A stretch of 40,742 nucleotides of DNA. Origin: JAOAHC01 sp964593045 (lineage in GTDB: Bacteria; Bacillota; Clostridia; TANB77; CAG-465). A program made the translations under genes and the position numbers. Shown piece by piece: positions 33,099 through 40,742 of this stretch. Where the stretch lies: NCBI GenBank assembly GCA_964593045.1, contig CAZQJQ010000008.1, forward strand, positions 1 to 40,742, given 5' to 3'. The notes under the pieces were generated by a model that did not search any database, was not told the DNA's origin, and saw only the letters and a program-made list of their open reading frames with translations. Each line of letters starts with the position of its first letter. Positions within the stretch are counted from its first letter, which is position 1.

Positions 33099-33785
33099 AT
33101 GAAAATAATTGATTTTATATTAAATAATAAAGAATATATTGAAGATTTTGTAACCAGAAGTACTTATCATTCAAATGCTATTGAAGGTAATACTTTAACA
33201 TATGCCGAAACATATGCTATATTATACAACGATAACAGCTTTAAAATTCAAGGAAAAGAACCTAGAGAAATATATGAAGCTATTAATCATAAAAGAGCTT
33301 TAGAATTAGTTTTTAAAGCTTTAAAAGATGATGATCCTTCTCTTAAAGAAAACTTAATAAAAAATATAAATGAAACTATTAATCAAAATATAAAATATAC
33401 TGAAGGATATAGAAAAGTTCAAGTATTTATTCAAGGAAGTGAACACATACCGCCCAAACCCGAACAAATATTAAATCAAATGACTTACTTTATTTATAAC
33501 TATAATAATGATATAAATGATATTTATACTAAAATTGCTACTTACCATATTCAATTTGAAAAGATACATCCATTTGAAGATGGTAATGGTAGAACTGGTA
33601 GACTACTTATAAACTATGAATTACTAAAAAACAATCTACCACCTGTTGTCATTTCAAAAGATGATAGAATAAAATACTTTGAATTTTTGAAAAATAATGA
33701 TATAAATGGATTTGCTACTTGGTTAAAAGAATTATCAGAAAACGAAGCTATAAGGCTAAATACTTTTGGATATTCTAAACAATAA
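33099..33785 (+). CDS. Fic family protein (adenylyltransferase, class II)
   Basis: Fic proteins transfer AMP or related groups from nucleotides to target proteins. The start at 33099 follows AAGGAGGT; the frame runs open to 33072 without a better site. The 228 residues carry the active-site motif HPFEDGNGRTGR (157-168) and an N-terminal inhibitory helix motif SNAIEGN (25-31). This is the (S/T)xxxE(G/N) pattern of self-inhibited class II Fic proteins. The target is unknown. The stop codon directly abuts an insertion-sequence end at 33786. It lies just outside the element and could be an older insertion. Confidence 0.93.
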   Translation: MKIIDFILNNKEYIEDFVTRSTYHSNAIEGNTLTYAETYAILYNDNSFKIQGKEPREIYEAINHKRALELVFKALKDDDPSLKENLIKNINETINQNIKYTEGYRKVQVFIQGSEHIPPKPEQILNQMTYFIYNYNNDINDIYTKIATYHIQFEKIHPFEDGNGRTGRLLINYELLKNNLPPVVISKDDRIKYFEFLKNNDINGFATWLKELSENEAIRLNTFGYSKQ

Positions 33786-34229
33786 GGCTCTTTGTCAATA
33801 GTTGGAGTATAAATTTCAAAAAATGATTAGAGTTAGTAATACTGGAAGTATTTTTTTATACTTTCAGTTCTTTCTGCCTCAAATATAAAAATCATAGTAT
33901 TTTGGGCATACTAACAACTCCAAATTAGTTTTGGAGTAGAGACAGTTATATAAAATAGTATTATATAGCTACTATTAAAATTCTATTTCTAAAATTATTA
34001 AAGTTTCTAAAGCCATAAGAAGACCTTTTAAAAACTTTAATTAAGTTATTATTACCTTCAGTAGGACCATTTGAAAATTGTATTTAAAAGAATTAGAAAT
34101 GTATTTATTCCAAGTTCTAAGAGTGTTTATACAGCTTTTAAATTTGTTAATTTTAGAATTTTCAGTATCAAATAACCATTGTCTAAAAAGAGATTCTTCA
34201 TTTTTGAAACCTTCTTTCCCATACATTCC
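33786..34229 (-). mobile_element. Decayed ISL3-family insertion sequence (one end)
   Basis: GGCTCTTTGTCAATAGTTGG at 33786 matches the terminal inverted repeat style of ISL3 elements. About 175 bases inward lies the stop of a transposase C-terminal fragment. The other end and most of the transposase gene are missing, so this is a one-ended remnant of about 440 bases. Confidence 0.78.
33961..34226 (-). pseudogene. ISL3-family transposase fragment, frameshifted
   Basis: On the minus strand one frame reads EGFKNEESLFRQWLFDTENS and continues to SNSFKYNF. After a one-base shift near 34072 a second frame continues with SNGPTEGNNNLIKVFKRSSY, then GFRNFNNFRNRILI and a stop at 33961. The second part is the diagnostic C-terminus of ISL3 (DDE) transposases (xNGxTEG.N..IK..KR.SYG...F..FRNRI). 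Only about 90 C-terminal codons remain. A 32-codon open stretch upstream (34296 down) has no ribosome site. Confidence 0.85.
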
Positions 34230-34301
34230 TTATATATTTTAACGATAATGTAGATAATGTAAAACCTATTACTGGTATCAATGAACTTAACCACATATTA
34301 T

Positions 34302-35690
34302 TTAAATAATTATCTCTCTTTTTAATATGTTCTCAGCCACATAAATACCACTAGCTGCTGCTTGTGCTAAACCTCTTGTTACTCCTGCTCCATCTCCTAT
34401 TGCAAACATATTTGTATTTTTTGTTTCTAATTCATTTGTAAGTTGTGGCCTTGCACTATAAAATTTAACTTCTACTCCATAAAGTAAAGTATCTTCATTA
34501 GCTGTCCCTGGAGCAATTTTATCTAAAGCATAAATCATTTCAATTATATTGTCTAAATGTCTTTTTGGAAGTACTAAACTTAAATCTCCAGGTGTTGCAT
34601 TTAAAGTAGGCTTAACAAAACTTTTAGCAAGTCTGTGTTCATTAGTCCTTCTTCCATGTAATAAATCACCAAATCTTTGTACTAAAACACCATTTCCAAG
34701 TAAATTTGAAAAAGATGCTATTCTTTTACCATATTGATAAGGATTATTAAATGGTTCAGTAAATTTATTACTAACAAGTAAGGAAAAATTAGTATTTGCA
34801 CTACCCAATTTTTCATCAGAATAGCTATGTCCATTTACTGTTACTATTCCATCAACATTTTCGGTAACAACATGTCCATGTGGATTCATACAAAAAGTTC
34901 TAACGATATCTCCATATTGTTTTGTCCTATACAATAACTTTGCTTCATATATTGCATTTGTTATATCTTCAAAAATTGTATACGGTAGTTCTACTCTAAC
35001 ACCTATATCAACTTGATTATTAATCATAGGTATCTCTAATTTTTTACACTGTTCTGAAAACCACTCAGAACCTGCTCTGCCTGGTGCAACAATTAAATAT
35101 TTTGTACTAATACTTTCTTTATTTGTTTTAATAGTATATCTTTTATCATTACATTGTATCTCTTCTACTTTTGTATTACATACTATTTCAATTTTATCTT
35201 TTAAATATTCATACATTTTCTTTAAAATTTCAAGATTATTCTCAGTCCCTAAGTGTTTTACTTTTGCATGTAATAAATGTAAATCATTTTCTATTGCTTT
35301 CTTCTCAATAATTTTTGCCTCTTTAGTCCCAGTTGAAAATGTATCCTTAGTTGCTCCAAAACCTATATTTATTTCATCTACATAATCTATTAACTCTCTT
35401 AATTTGTTTTCAGACATGTAATCTGTAAGCCAACCACCAAATTCAGTTGTAAAATTAAACTTTCCATCAGAAAAATTACCAGCTCCTCCAAAGCCCTTCA
35501 TAATACTACAACTTTTGCAATTAATACAATCTTTTGTTTTTCCCTCTATTATAGGGCATTTTCTTTCATAAATTAAATTTCCTTGTTCGATTAATAATAC
35601 TTTCATATTTGATTTTTGTGAGAGCTCATATGCTGAACATATTCCTGATATTCCAGCTCCAATTATTACGACATCATAATTTTTATCCAT
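34302..35690 (-). CDS. FAD-dependent oxidoreductase (COG2509-like)
   Basis: This is a flavoprotein of unknown substrate. The N-terminus has the dinucleotide-binding VVIIGAGISGICSAYELS (8-25) with the acidic residue at the end of beta-2 (LLIEQG). A cysteine pair CINCKSC follows (about 55-61), then GFGGAGNFSDGKFNF, typical of the COG2509 group. The second FAD-contact block is NTNMFAIGDGAGVTRGLAQAAASGIYVA (about 424-451). Length and ends look complete. It starts with ATG after AAGGAGG. It is a single gene between the IS remnant and murD, with no obvious link to either. Confidence 0.88.
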   Translation of the reverse strand: MDKNYDVVIIGAGISGICSAYELSQKSNMKVLLIEQGNLIYERKCPIIEGKTKDCINCKSCSIMKGFGGAGNFSDGKFNFTTEFGGWLTDYMSENKLRELIDYVDEINIGFGATKDTFSTGTKEAKIIEKKAIENDLHLLHAKVKHLGTENNLEILKKMYEYLKDKIEIVCNTKVEEIQCNDKRYTIKTNKESISTKYLIVAPGRAGSEWFSEQCKKLEIPMINNQVDIGVRVELPYTIFEDITNAIYEAKLLYRTKQYGDIVRTFCMNPHGHVVTENVDGIVTVNGHSYSDEKLGSANTNFSLLVSNKFTEPFNNPYQYGKRIASFSNLLGNGVLVQRFGDLLHGRRTNEHRLAKSFVKPTLNATPGDLSLVLPKRHLDNIIEMIYALDKIAPGTANEDTLLYGVEVKFYSARPQLTNELETKNTNMFAIGDGAGVTRGLAQAAASGIYVAENILKREIII

Positions 35691-35806
35691 AAATCCTCCT
35701 TAAAAACAAAAAATATATTAATATACTACATTTAAGTTATATCATATGATTATGTTATTTACAACCAATTCATTTGATTTTTAATAAAAAATAAAAACCA
35801 AAAAAC

Positions 35807-35849
35807 AAAAAGACTGTAATACAGTTATTTACTATGTTGCAGTCTTTTT
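35807..35849 (-). terminator. Terminator of murL-murD
   Basis: Arms AAAAAGACTG (35807-35816) and CAGTCTTTTT (35840-35849) lie about 110 bases past the murD stop. The reverse orientation also ends in Ts, so it could act in both directions. Confidence 0.7.
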
Positions 35850-35956
35850 ATTCTTTCTAAGCTGTTAAATTCAGTTATAAAATATAATTTTAAAATAAAC
35901 GGAAAATATATCAAGTTTATCGAATAAGCTCAAAATTTATTACTATTTTTTCTCAA

Positions 35957-37438
35957 TTATTCTTCCATATTTTGCAATTCTCTTAAATATTCTAAATACA
36001 AATCTCCTCTTTCTTCAAAATTTTTAAAATGATTGTAACTTGCTGCAGCAGGCGACATTACACAACTTCCTCTTTTAGTTATATCATAAGCTAATTTTAC
36101 TGCATTCTCTAAATTATCCACATAATACACCTTAAGTCTTTGATTATCTTTTAATTTATCATATATTATCTTTCCTGTTTCATACATTAAAATAACATTT
36201 TCTAGAGTGGTATCATACACTTGTTTAGAATTAAAAAAATCTATTAATACGCTATAATTTATTCCTCTATTCATACCACCAATTATAACTGTAGAAATAT
36301 CTTTTAATGATAAAATAGCACTTATTGTTGATTGTGGGACAGTAGCTATTGAATCATCATAATATTTTACATTACAGAAATCAGCTACTAATTGTAATCT
36401 ATGTGGTAAATTATTGAACTTTTCAATTGCAGATATGCATTTATCTAAATCTAATTTTAAAATAACAGATATTGATAATGCAAACATAATATTCATTTCA
36501 TTATGTACTCCTAATAGATTTCTTTTTCTACTAAAATCATATATTTTAGTATTTTTAAATTCACCTTCTTGATTTTTTGTACTTATTGTTATATATTCTA
36601 CTTCGTTTATATTTTTTCTTAAAGATATATCAAAATAATTATTGCATTTGTTATTGTTTCCGATTTGAACTTTAGTCACACTGTTTTTGTTATCTAACAG
36701 ACTATGCTTAGTTAGGACGTTATATAGAATTTCATTTTCTGTATTTACAATCATATATGATCCTGTTTTTTGATATTTTAAAATATTAAGCTTACAGTTA
36801 ATATACTCTTCATATGAGTTATAATGATCTAAATGTTCTTCAAATATATTTAATATACAAGATATTTTAGGACTATACTTAATATATTGTAACTGATGTG
36901 ATGAAAGTTCTAGCACTACAATTGTATCCTTTTTTATTCTGTCTATTTCATCTAAAATTGCTACTCCAATATTACCACATAATATTACATTTTTATCATT
37001 TGCTTTTAACACTTCATAAATTAACGATGATGTAGTACTTTTCCCTTTTGTACCAGTAACTCCTATTGTAGTTATATCAAAAAATCGTAAAAACAATTCT
37101 ATTTGTGATGATATATTTTTGTTAAACTTAGTTGTATCTATTCCTTTAAAACTGATTCCAGGAGATTTTAATATAACATCAAAATCTTCTAAAAAAGTAT
37201 AATTCGTATTATCTAAATTTTCTAAAAGAGTTACAAATTTATCTTTTTTTAATAAGTTATAATAGCTATTGTTTAACTTGTCTACATCTAAAAATTTATT
37301 ATCAAAAACATATATATTTTTATTAGGTAAATGTTTTTTAAAAAATAAATAACTAGATCTTCCTTCTACACCAAAACCCAATATTATAACTTTTTTATCT
37401 TTTAAATAATCAACTAGTTTTTTAATTGCATCTTCCAT
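35957..37438 (-). CDS. murD: UDP-MurNAc-L-alanine:glutamate ligase (MurD2-type)
   Basis: This Mur ligase adds glutamate to UDP-MurNAc-L-alanine in peptidoglycan synthesis. The 493 residues show the N-terminal Rossmann-like IILGFGVEGRSSYLFF (18-33), ILKSPGISFKG, the ATP loop GVTGTKGKSTTSS (126-138), LELSSHQL, and HRLQLVADFCNVKYYDDSIATVP in the C-terminal domain. Canonical MurD (about 450 aa) uses D-Glu. Here the gene lies 11 bases after murL, and in Xanthomonas the MurL partner (MurD2) uses L-Glu. I therefore infer L-Glu as the substrate, but the sequence alone does not prove it. Confidence 0.9.
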   Translation of the reverse strand: MEDAIKKLVDYLKDKKVIILGFGVEGRSSYLFFKKHLPNKNIYVFDNKFLDVDKLNNSYYNLLKKDKFVTLLENLDNTNYTFLEDFDVILKSPGISFKGIDTTKFNKNISSQIELFLRFFDITTIGVTGTKGKSTTSSLIYEVLKANDKNVILCGNIGVAILDEIDRIKKDTIVVLELSSHQLQYIKYSPKISCILNIFEEHLDHYNSYEEYINCKLNILKYQKTGSYMIVNTENEILYNVLTKHSLLDNKNSVTKVQIGNNNKCNNYFDISLRKNINEVEYITISTKNQEGEFKNTKIYDFSRKRNLLGVHNEMNIMFALSISVILKLDLDKCISAIEKFNNLPHRLQLVADFCNVKYYDDSIATVPQSTISAILSLKDISTVIIGGMNRGINYSVLIDFFNSKQVYDTTLENVILMYETGKIIYDKLKDNQRLKVYYVDNLENAVKLAYDITKRGSCVMSPAAASYNHFKNFEERGDLYLEYLRELQNMEE

Positions 37439-37449
37439 ACCATGCCTCT

Positions 37450-38892
37450 TTACACTATATTCAATTTTTCTTTTAATTTCATTTTAAATTCTTCATCCAA
37501 ATTATTCTCTTCAAAATACATTTTTTTATATTGTTCAAAAGTATCTTCTCCATATGTAGTTATATATTTATCATAAAACTTATCATAATATATTTTTAAT
37601 AAATATGGAAGCTTTAATTTATCTTCATAGTTTGATATAGTTTTACAAATACATACATTTATTTCATCAAATGTACCAACACATTCAAATGGTTTAGTAT
37701 TTCCCTCACCAATTAGGTCTATAAATATATTTTCTAGTTGTTTATCATTAAACAAATCTTTAGAAAATATGTCTATTAGTTCTTCTTGACTCAAAAACGG
37801 AGATAATATAACATACACAAATAAGCACTTTGAACAATTGCCACACCATATATTATTTTTAAGTCCTACGTTACAACTTTTAAAAGCCTTAAAATATTTA
37901 TCATATTTTGAAAAAATGGATGCTATTTGTAACTCAGTAATTGGGCGAAGAATACTAAAATATTTTATTGGTGTTTTAAAATATTTATTACAATAATTTA
38001 AAAAATCACTTTCAAACTCATAACTTTTAGAGTATTGATGATTTACATTTGTACCTAATATATTTGATTGATTACTACTCTGCTCATTAGACAATACAAT
38101 ATATTTTTTACAACTCATATATGCTATCAAATATGATAAAAAAGCAAGTAATGCTGAAAATGGAGTATGACCATTTAAAAAGCCTTTTTGATTTAATGAT
38201 ATTAATCTTTGATCTATTATTCTATCTACTTTTATTATTTTATTATCGGTGTAACCAGCTACTTTTAATGTATCTATCATTGCCCCTCTTTTTCCTACTA
38301 CTAATGCCATATTTTTATTAAAATCATTATTTAAAAGTTCTAAAGTTACACATGAATCTTTTCCACCGCCAACTAATACAAGATTACCATTTAACTCCGA
38401 CATCTTTTCAGAAATAGCACTATTTGCTTTAATAACTGAATTATATGTTTTTTCATTTCCATTTACAAATTGAAATAACTCTTCTTTTTCTATATTTATA
38501 CTATTTCTATATAGCATTTCTGATAATCCGTTATAATATAACTTTGTAAACCATGATTTTTGAAAATCATCTAAATCAAAACATTCAACAATTATATTCT
38601 TTGAACATGTACATTTTATATAACTAACAAGTTCGACTAATCCTATATTTTTTACTATTTCATTTACTAAAGAATCATTCTTAAATTCTTCAAAAGTCAT
38701 TTTTTTAAATATCTCCAGATTATCTTTCTCTATTTTTATAACAGATTCAAATTTTTCTAAACCATCAATTGAAAAAGAAAATGATAAAATAACATTACTA
38801 TTATCTTCATCTATACTATAGTTTTTATATCTAAATGTACTATATTTATCCCTTAAATCAATAAATTTTTGCATATTATTTATATCTTGCAT
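37450..38892 (-). CDS. murL: UDP-MurNAc-L-Ala-L-Glu epimerase
   Basis: MurL epimerizes the terminal L-Glu of UDP-MurNAc-L-Ala-L-Glu to D-Glu, using ATP via an adenylate. It replaces glutamate racemase. The 480 residues carry KSWFTKLYYNGLSEMLYRN (112-130), the PP-loop LVGGGKDS (173-180), FLNGHTPFSALLAF (238-251), SNEQSS (268-273), NVNHQYSKSYEFE (282-294), YFSILRPITELQIASIF (311-327), KSCN and WCGNCSKCLFV (349-359). These are the blocks I recall from Xanthomonas MurL. The four-cysteine-type WCGNCSKC is intact. The gene heads the operon with murD. Confidence 0.9.
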   Translation of the reverse strand: MQDINNMQKFIDLRDKYSTFRYKNYSIDEDNSNVILSFSFSIDGLEKFESVIKIEKDNLEIFKKMTFEEFKNDSLVNEIVKNIGLVELVSYIKCTCSKNIIVECFDLDDFQKSWFTKLYYNGLSEMLYRNSINIEKEELFQFVNGNEKTYNSVIKANSAISEKMSELNGNLVLVGGGKDSCVTLELLNNDFNKNMALVVGKRGAMIDTLKVAGYTDNKIIKVDRIIDQRLISLNQKGFLNGHTPFSALLAFLSYLIAYMSCKKYIVLSNEQSSNQSNILGTNVNHQYSKSYEFESDFLNYCNKYFKTPIKYFSILRPITELQIASIFSKYDKYFKAFKSCNVGLKNNIWCGNCSKCLFVYVILSPFLSQEELIDIFSKDLFNDKQLENIFIDLIGEGNTKPFECVGTFDEINVCICKTISNYEDKLKLPYLLKIYYDKFYDKYITTYGEDTFEQYKKMYFEENNLDEEFKMKLKEKLNIV

Positions 38893-38995
38893 AATACCTC
38901 CAACATTAACCTATATTGTTATATATTCTATCATATTTTTAAACAAAAATATACATTATGATAATAAATTTAAAATTAAATTCATTTAAATTTAT

Positions 38996-39024
38996 TTTCA
39001 TTTGTATATACTATACAAATGAAA
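38996..39024. repeat. Perfect 13-bp inverted repeat upstream of murL
   Basis: TTTCATTTGTATA-TAC-TATACAAATGAAA lies 104 bases upstream of the murL start. It may be an operator or the terminator of something decayed. The rest of 38893-39270 is AT-rich, with a weak GGCACC/GTGTCC stem at 39168-39188, and shows no gene. Confidence 0.55.
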
Positions 39025-39266
39025 GTTTTATGCATTTATTAATATTATATGGCATTTTTTGTTGTTATATTTTTAAAAACAATTAATTAGTATTAAATGG
39101 TTTAGTCTTCTATATCTGATATCTCCTTTCTCGGTTTAACACATCTCGACTAAAATATATGAAAAAAGGCACCTATAAAAAAGTGTCCTAATTCCTAAAT
39201 TATAATTGGCTGTATAGTTCTTCCACAACCTCTATCATTTAACTACCTTAAAGTTTAACAAGCACC

Positions 39267-39290
39267 AAAAAAGATGCTTTATTCAGCATC
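39267..39290 (-). terminator. Terminator overlapping the small phage-like gene
   Basis: Stem GATGC/GCATC (39273-39277 with 39286-39290) encloses the TAA of the small gene and is followed on the minus strand by TTTTTT. Confidence 0.65.
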
Positions 39291-39431
39291 TTTATAATAT
39301 TCTTTATAACTATTTATTGCCTCTTTTGGAGCCTTACTTGTTAGTTTATACATAAACTCTTTAGTATCGTAATAATACCACTCTTTATTACTTAAAAAAT
39401 ATGGTTTGTTTTTATTCCAATCTTCTAACAC
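39279..39431 (-). CDS. Small phage-type protein, 50 aa
   Basis: The GTG start at 39431 follows GAAAGGGG nine bases upstream and directly follows the stop of the phage gene fragment. The product (LEDWNKNKPYFLSNKEWYYY, then LTSKAPKEAINSYKEYYKDAE) resembles the short proteins often encoded right after minor head genes in Firmicutes phages, with the TSKAPKEAI..YKE ending. Its function is unknown. It is probably a leftover of a prophage and may not be expressed. Confidence 0.6.
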   Translation of the reverse strand: MLEDWNKNKPYFLSNKEWYYYDTKEFMYKLTSKAPKEAINSYKEYYKDAE

Positions 39432-39570
39432 TTATAATACCCCTTTCAAATATTTCTCCATTGCTTTTCCTAATATATTAGGTTTGCCACTTTCCATGTT
39501 AGCAAAACACTCTGCGAAAAATTCAGTATTGGTCTTTTTACCATAATCAGATATACTATTAATAATTTCC
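39432..39570 (-). pseudogene. C-terminal fragment of a phage minor head gene
   Basis: On the minus strand 45 codons run from the first CRISPR repeat to a TAA: EIINSISDYGKKTNTEFFAE, then CFANMESGKPNILGKAMEKYL. The EFFAE.FAN...GKPN.LG.A motif is the usual C-terminal end of phage minor head (SPP1 gp7-like) or Mu F-like proteins. The upstream part of the gene is missing: the CRISPR repeat starts immediately. Confidence 0.72.
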
Positions 39571-40742
39571 GTTTTATTACTATTTAAAATAACACAATTC
39601 TAAAACTACAAGAATTGAGCGAGTTGCACAACGCAAGTTTTATTACTATTTAAAATAACACAATTCTAAAACGACTACATCCATGCAATCTTCAAAAGTT
39701 ACGTTTTATTACTATTTAAAATAACACAATTCTAAAACCAGTTGAAACAAGCTCTTTTGAAACTATCGGTTTTATTACTATTTAAAATAACACAATTCTA
39801 AAACTATTGATATTATCATTGCCATTTGATTATCGTTTTATTACTATTTAAAATAACACAATTCTAAAACAATATATCTGCATTTTCGTAAAGTTCTTGT
39901 GTTTTATTACTATTTAAAATAACACAATTCTAAAACTGTCTGCTAATGTTGGCCTGTCGAAACTGTGTTTTATTACNNNNNNNNNNTACTATTTAAAATA
40001 ACACAATTCTAAAACGCTCCAATACCACAATTAATAGCTACATCTGTTTTATTACTATTTAAAATAACACAATTCTAAAACAATTATTATGATAATAATA
40101 TTGATGATAATGGTTTTATTACTATTTAAAATAACACAATTCTAAAACTTAATCCTATCGATTATATTGTTTGGCTTTTGTTTTATTACTATTTAAAATA
40201 ACACAATTCTAAAACATTCTTTTTTTAGGGATTATAGATGTGAACGTTTTATTACTATTTAAAATAACACAATTCTAAAACTCCTCTTGGTTGGCTCTCA
40301 TTAGATTCAAGTTTTATTACTATTTAAAATAACACAATTCTAAAACGTACTGGTCATTTAACTCCCTCTCAGAATTGTTTTATTACTATTTAAAATAACA
40401 CAATTCTAAAACGATGAATTAGTTAAGACCATTGATAAGAAAGTTTTATTACTATTTAAAATAACACAATTCTAAAACTTAGTGTTTGAGTATCAATACC
40501 TGTTTGAGTTTTATTACTATTTAAAATAACACAATTCTAAAACGCCATATATACATCACTCTCCTATTTCTTAGTTTTATTACTATTTAAAATAACACAA
40601 TTCTAAAACTATGGATAGAAGCTTTAGACAGCTCGCGGCGTTTTATTACTATTTAAAATAACACAATTCTAAAACCTTACACTGATTATGATGGAGATAC
40701 ATTTAGTTTTATTACTATTTAAAATAACACAATTCTAAAACT
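39571..40742 (-). CRISPR. CRISPR array, type II-A-like repeat, 18 repeats visible
   Basis: A 36-bp repeat (plus strand begins GTTTTATTACTATTT and ends ACAATTCTAAAAC) recurs 18 times, starting at 39571, 39637, 39703, 39769, 39835, 39901, 39967, 40046, 40113, 40180, 40246, 40311, 40377, 40443, 40508, 40574, 40640 and 40706. Spacers are 29-31 bp and all differ. All complete repeats are identical and the seventh holds the N gap. On the minus strand the repeat reads GTTTTAGAATTGTGTTATTT...AATAAAAC, close to the Streptococcus and Listeria type II-A repeats. Transcription should thus be leftward, with leader and cas9-cas1-cas2-csn2 to the right, outside the window. No cas gene or tracrRNA is visible here. 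Confidence 0.97.
39977..39986. other. 10-N assembly gap inside a CRISPR repeat
   Basis: The left flank ends GTTTTATTAC and the right begins TACTATTT. Overlapping the shared TAC gives exactly one 36-bp repeat. Either no sequence is missing, or units collapsed by the assembler are lost here. Confidence 0.8.

Noticed and set aside
34198..34296. Short membrane-like ORF (MWLSSLIPVIGF...) between the IS remnant and the oxidoreductase
   Set aside because: It has no ribosome site, is only 32 codons, and runs into the transposase remnant in another frame.
39001..39100. Possible tracrRNA anti-repeat left of the array
   Set aside because: No stretch convincingly complementary to the repeat was found by eye. 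Type II-A tracrRNA is usually on the cas9 side, which is outside the window.
40544..40573. CRISPR spacer similar to the tsf start region (about 5304-5331), suggesting self-targeting
   Set aside because: The likeness is limited to a ribosome site plus ATG-GC context with several mismatches and gaps. It looks like a phage gene start, not a true match.

Overview
The window looks like a draft-assembly piece from an uncultured, very AT-rich, low-GC Gram-positive bacterium (Bacillota, Clostridia-like). The evidence is consensus sigma-A promoters (TTGACT/TTGACA, 16-17 bp, TATAAT), strong AGGAGG ribosome sites, TTG and GTG starts, U-tailed terminators, Firmicutes-type proteins (RicT, GdpP-like DHH protein, a MobV relaxase, RepA_N, TnpV) and a CRISPR repeat of the type II-A kind. 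I cannot name the species.

Positions 1-21,900 are core chromosome, all on the minus strand: tRNA-Leu(UAA), secD-secF, a 142-codon orphan, pyrH with a PH-domain membrane protein, rpsB-tsf with a structured leader, a 107-codon orphan, the run gdpP-like / rplI / dnaB / tilS / ftsH, and the run acpS / metG / lepB / holB / ricT / ferredoxin / small membrane protein / valS. Most transcription units can be bounded by a visible promoter and terminator.

Positions 22,092-32,615 form a 10.5-kb integrative mobilizable element at the 3' end of tRNA-Pro(UGG). It carries a RepA_N protein, TnpV, a small unknown protein, an oriT with a pMV158-like nic site, a MobV relaxase, cargo on the minus strand (an unknown 702-codon protein with a 97-codon partner, an AbiEi/AbiEii toxin-antitoxin pair and a zinc-finger DUF6076-like protein), then an excisionase-like protein and a tyrosine integrase. 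The outer ends carry TTCCGCAA repeats. An imperfect copy of the tRNA acceptor strand, followed by what looks like the displaced tRNA terminator, marks the right end. The element has no conjugation machinery of its own, so it would need a helper.

Positions 32,650-38,900 hold a Fic protein, a decayed ISL3-family insertion sequence butting against the fic stop codon, an FAD-dependent oxidoreductase, and a murL-murD pair. The pair implies the alternative route to D-glutamate in peptidoglycan: L-Glu is ligated first and epimerized on the nucleotide precursor.

Positions 38,900-40,742 hold a phage remnant (the end of a minor-head-like gene plus a small downstream gene) directly abutting a CRISPR array of 18 visible repeats that runs off the window. 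Repeat similarity to type II-A places transcription on the minus strand, so the leader and probably the cas genes lie to the right, outside the window. Two 10-N gaps (29,472 and 39,977) both have flanks overlapping by 2-3 bases and look like scaffolding artefacts.
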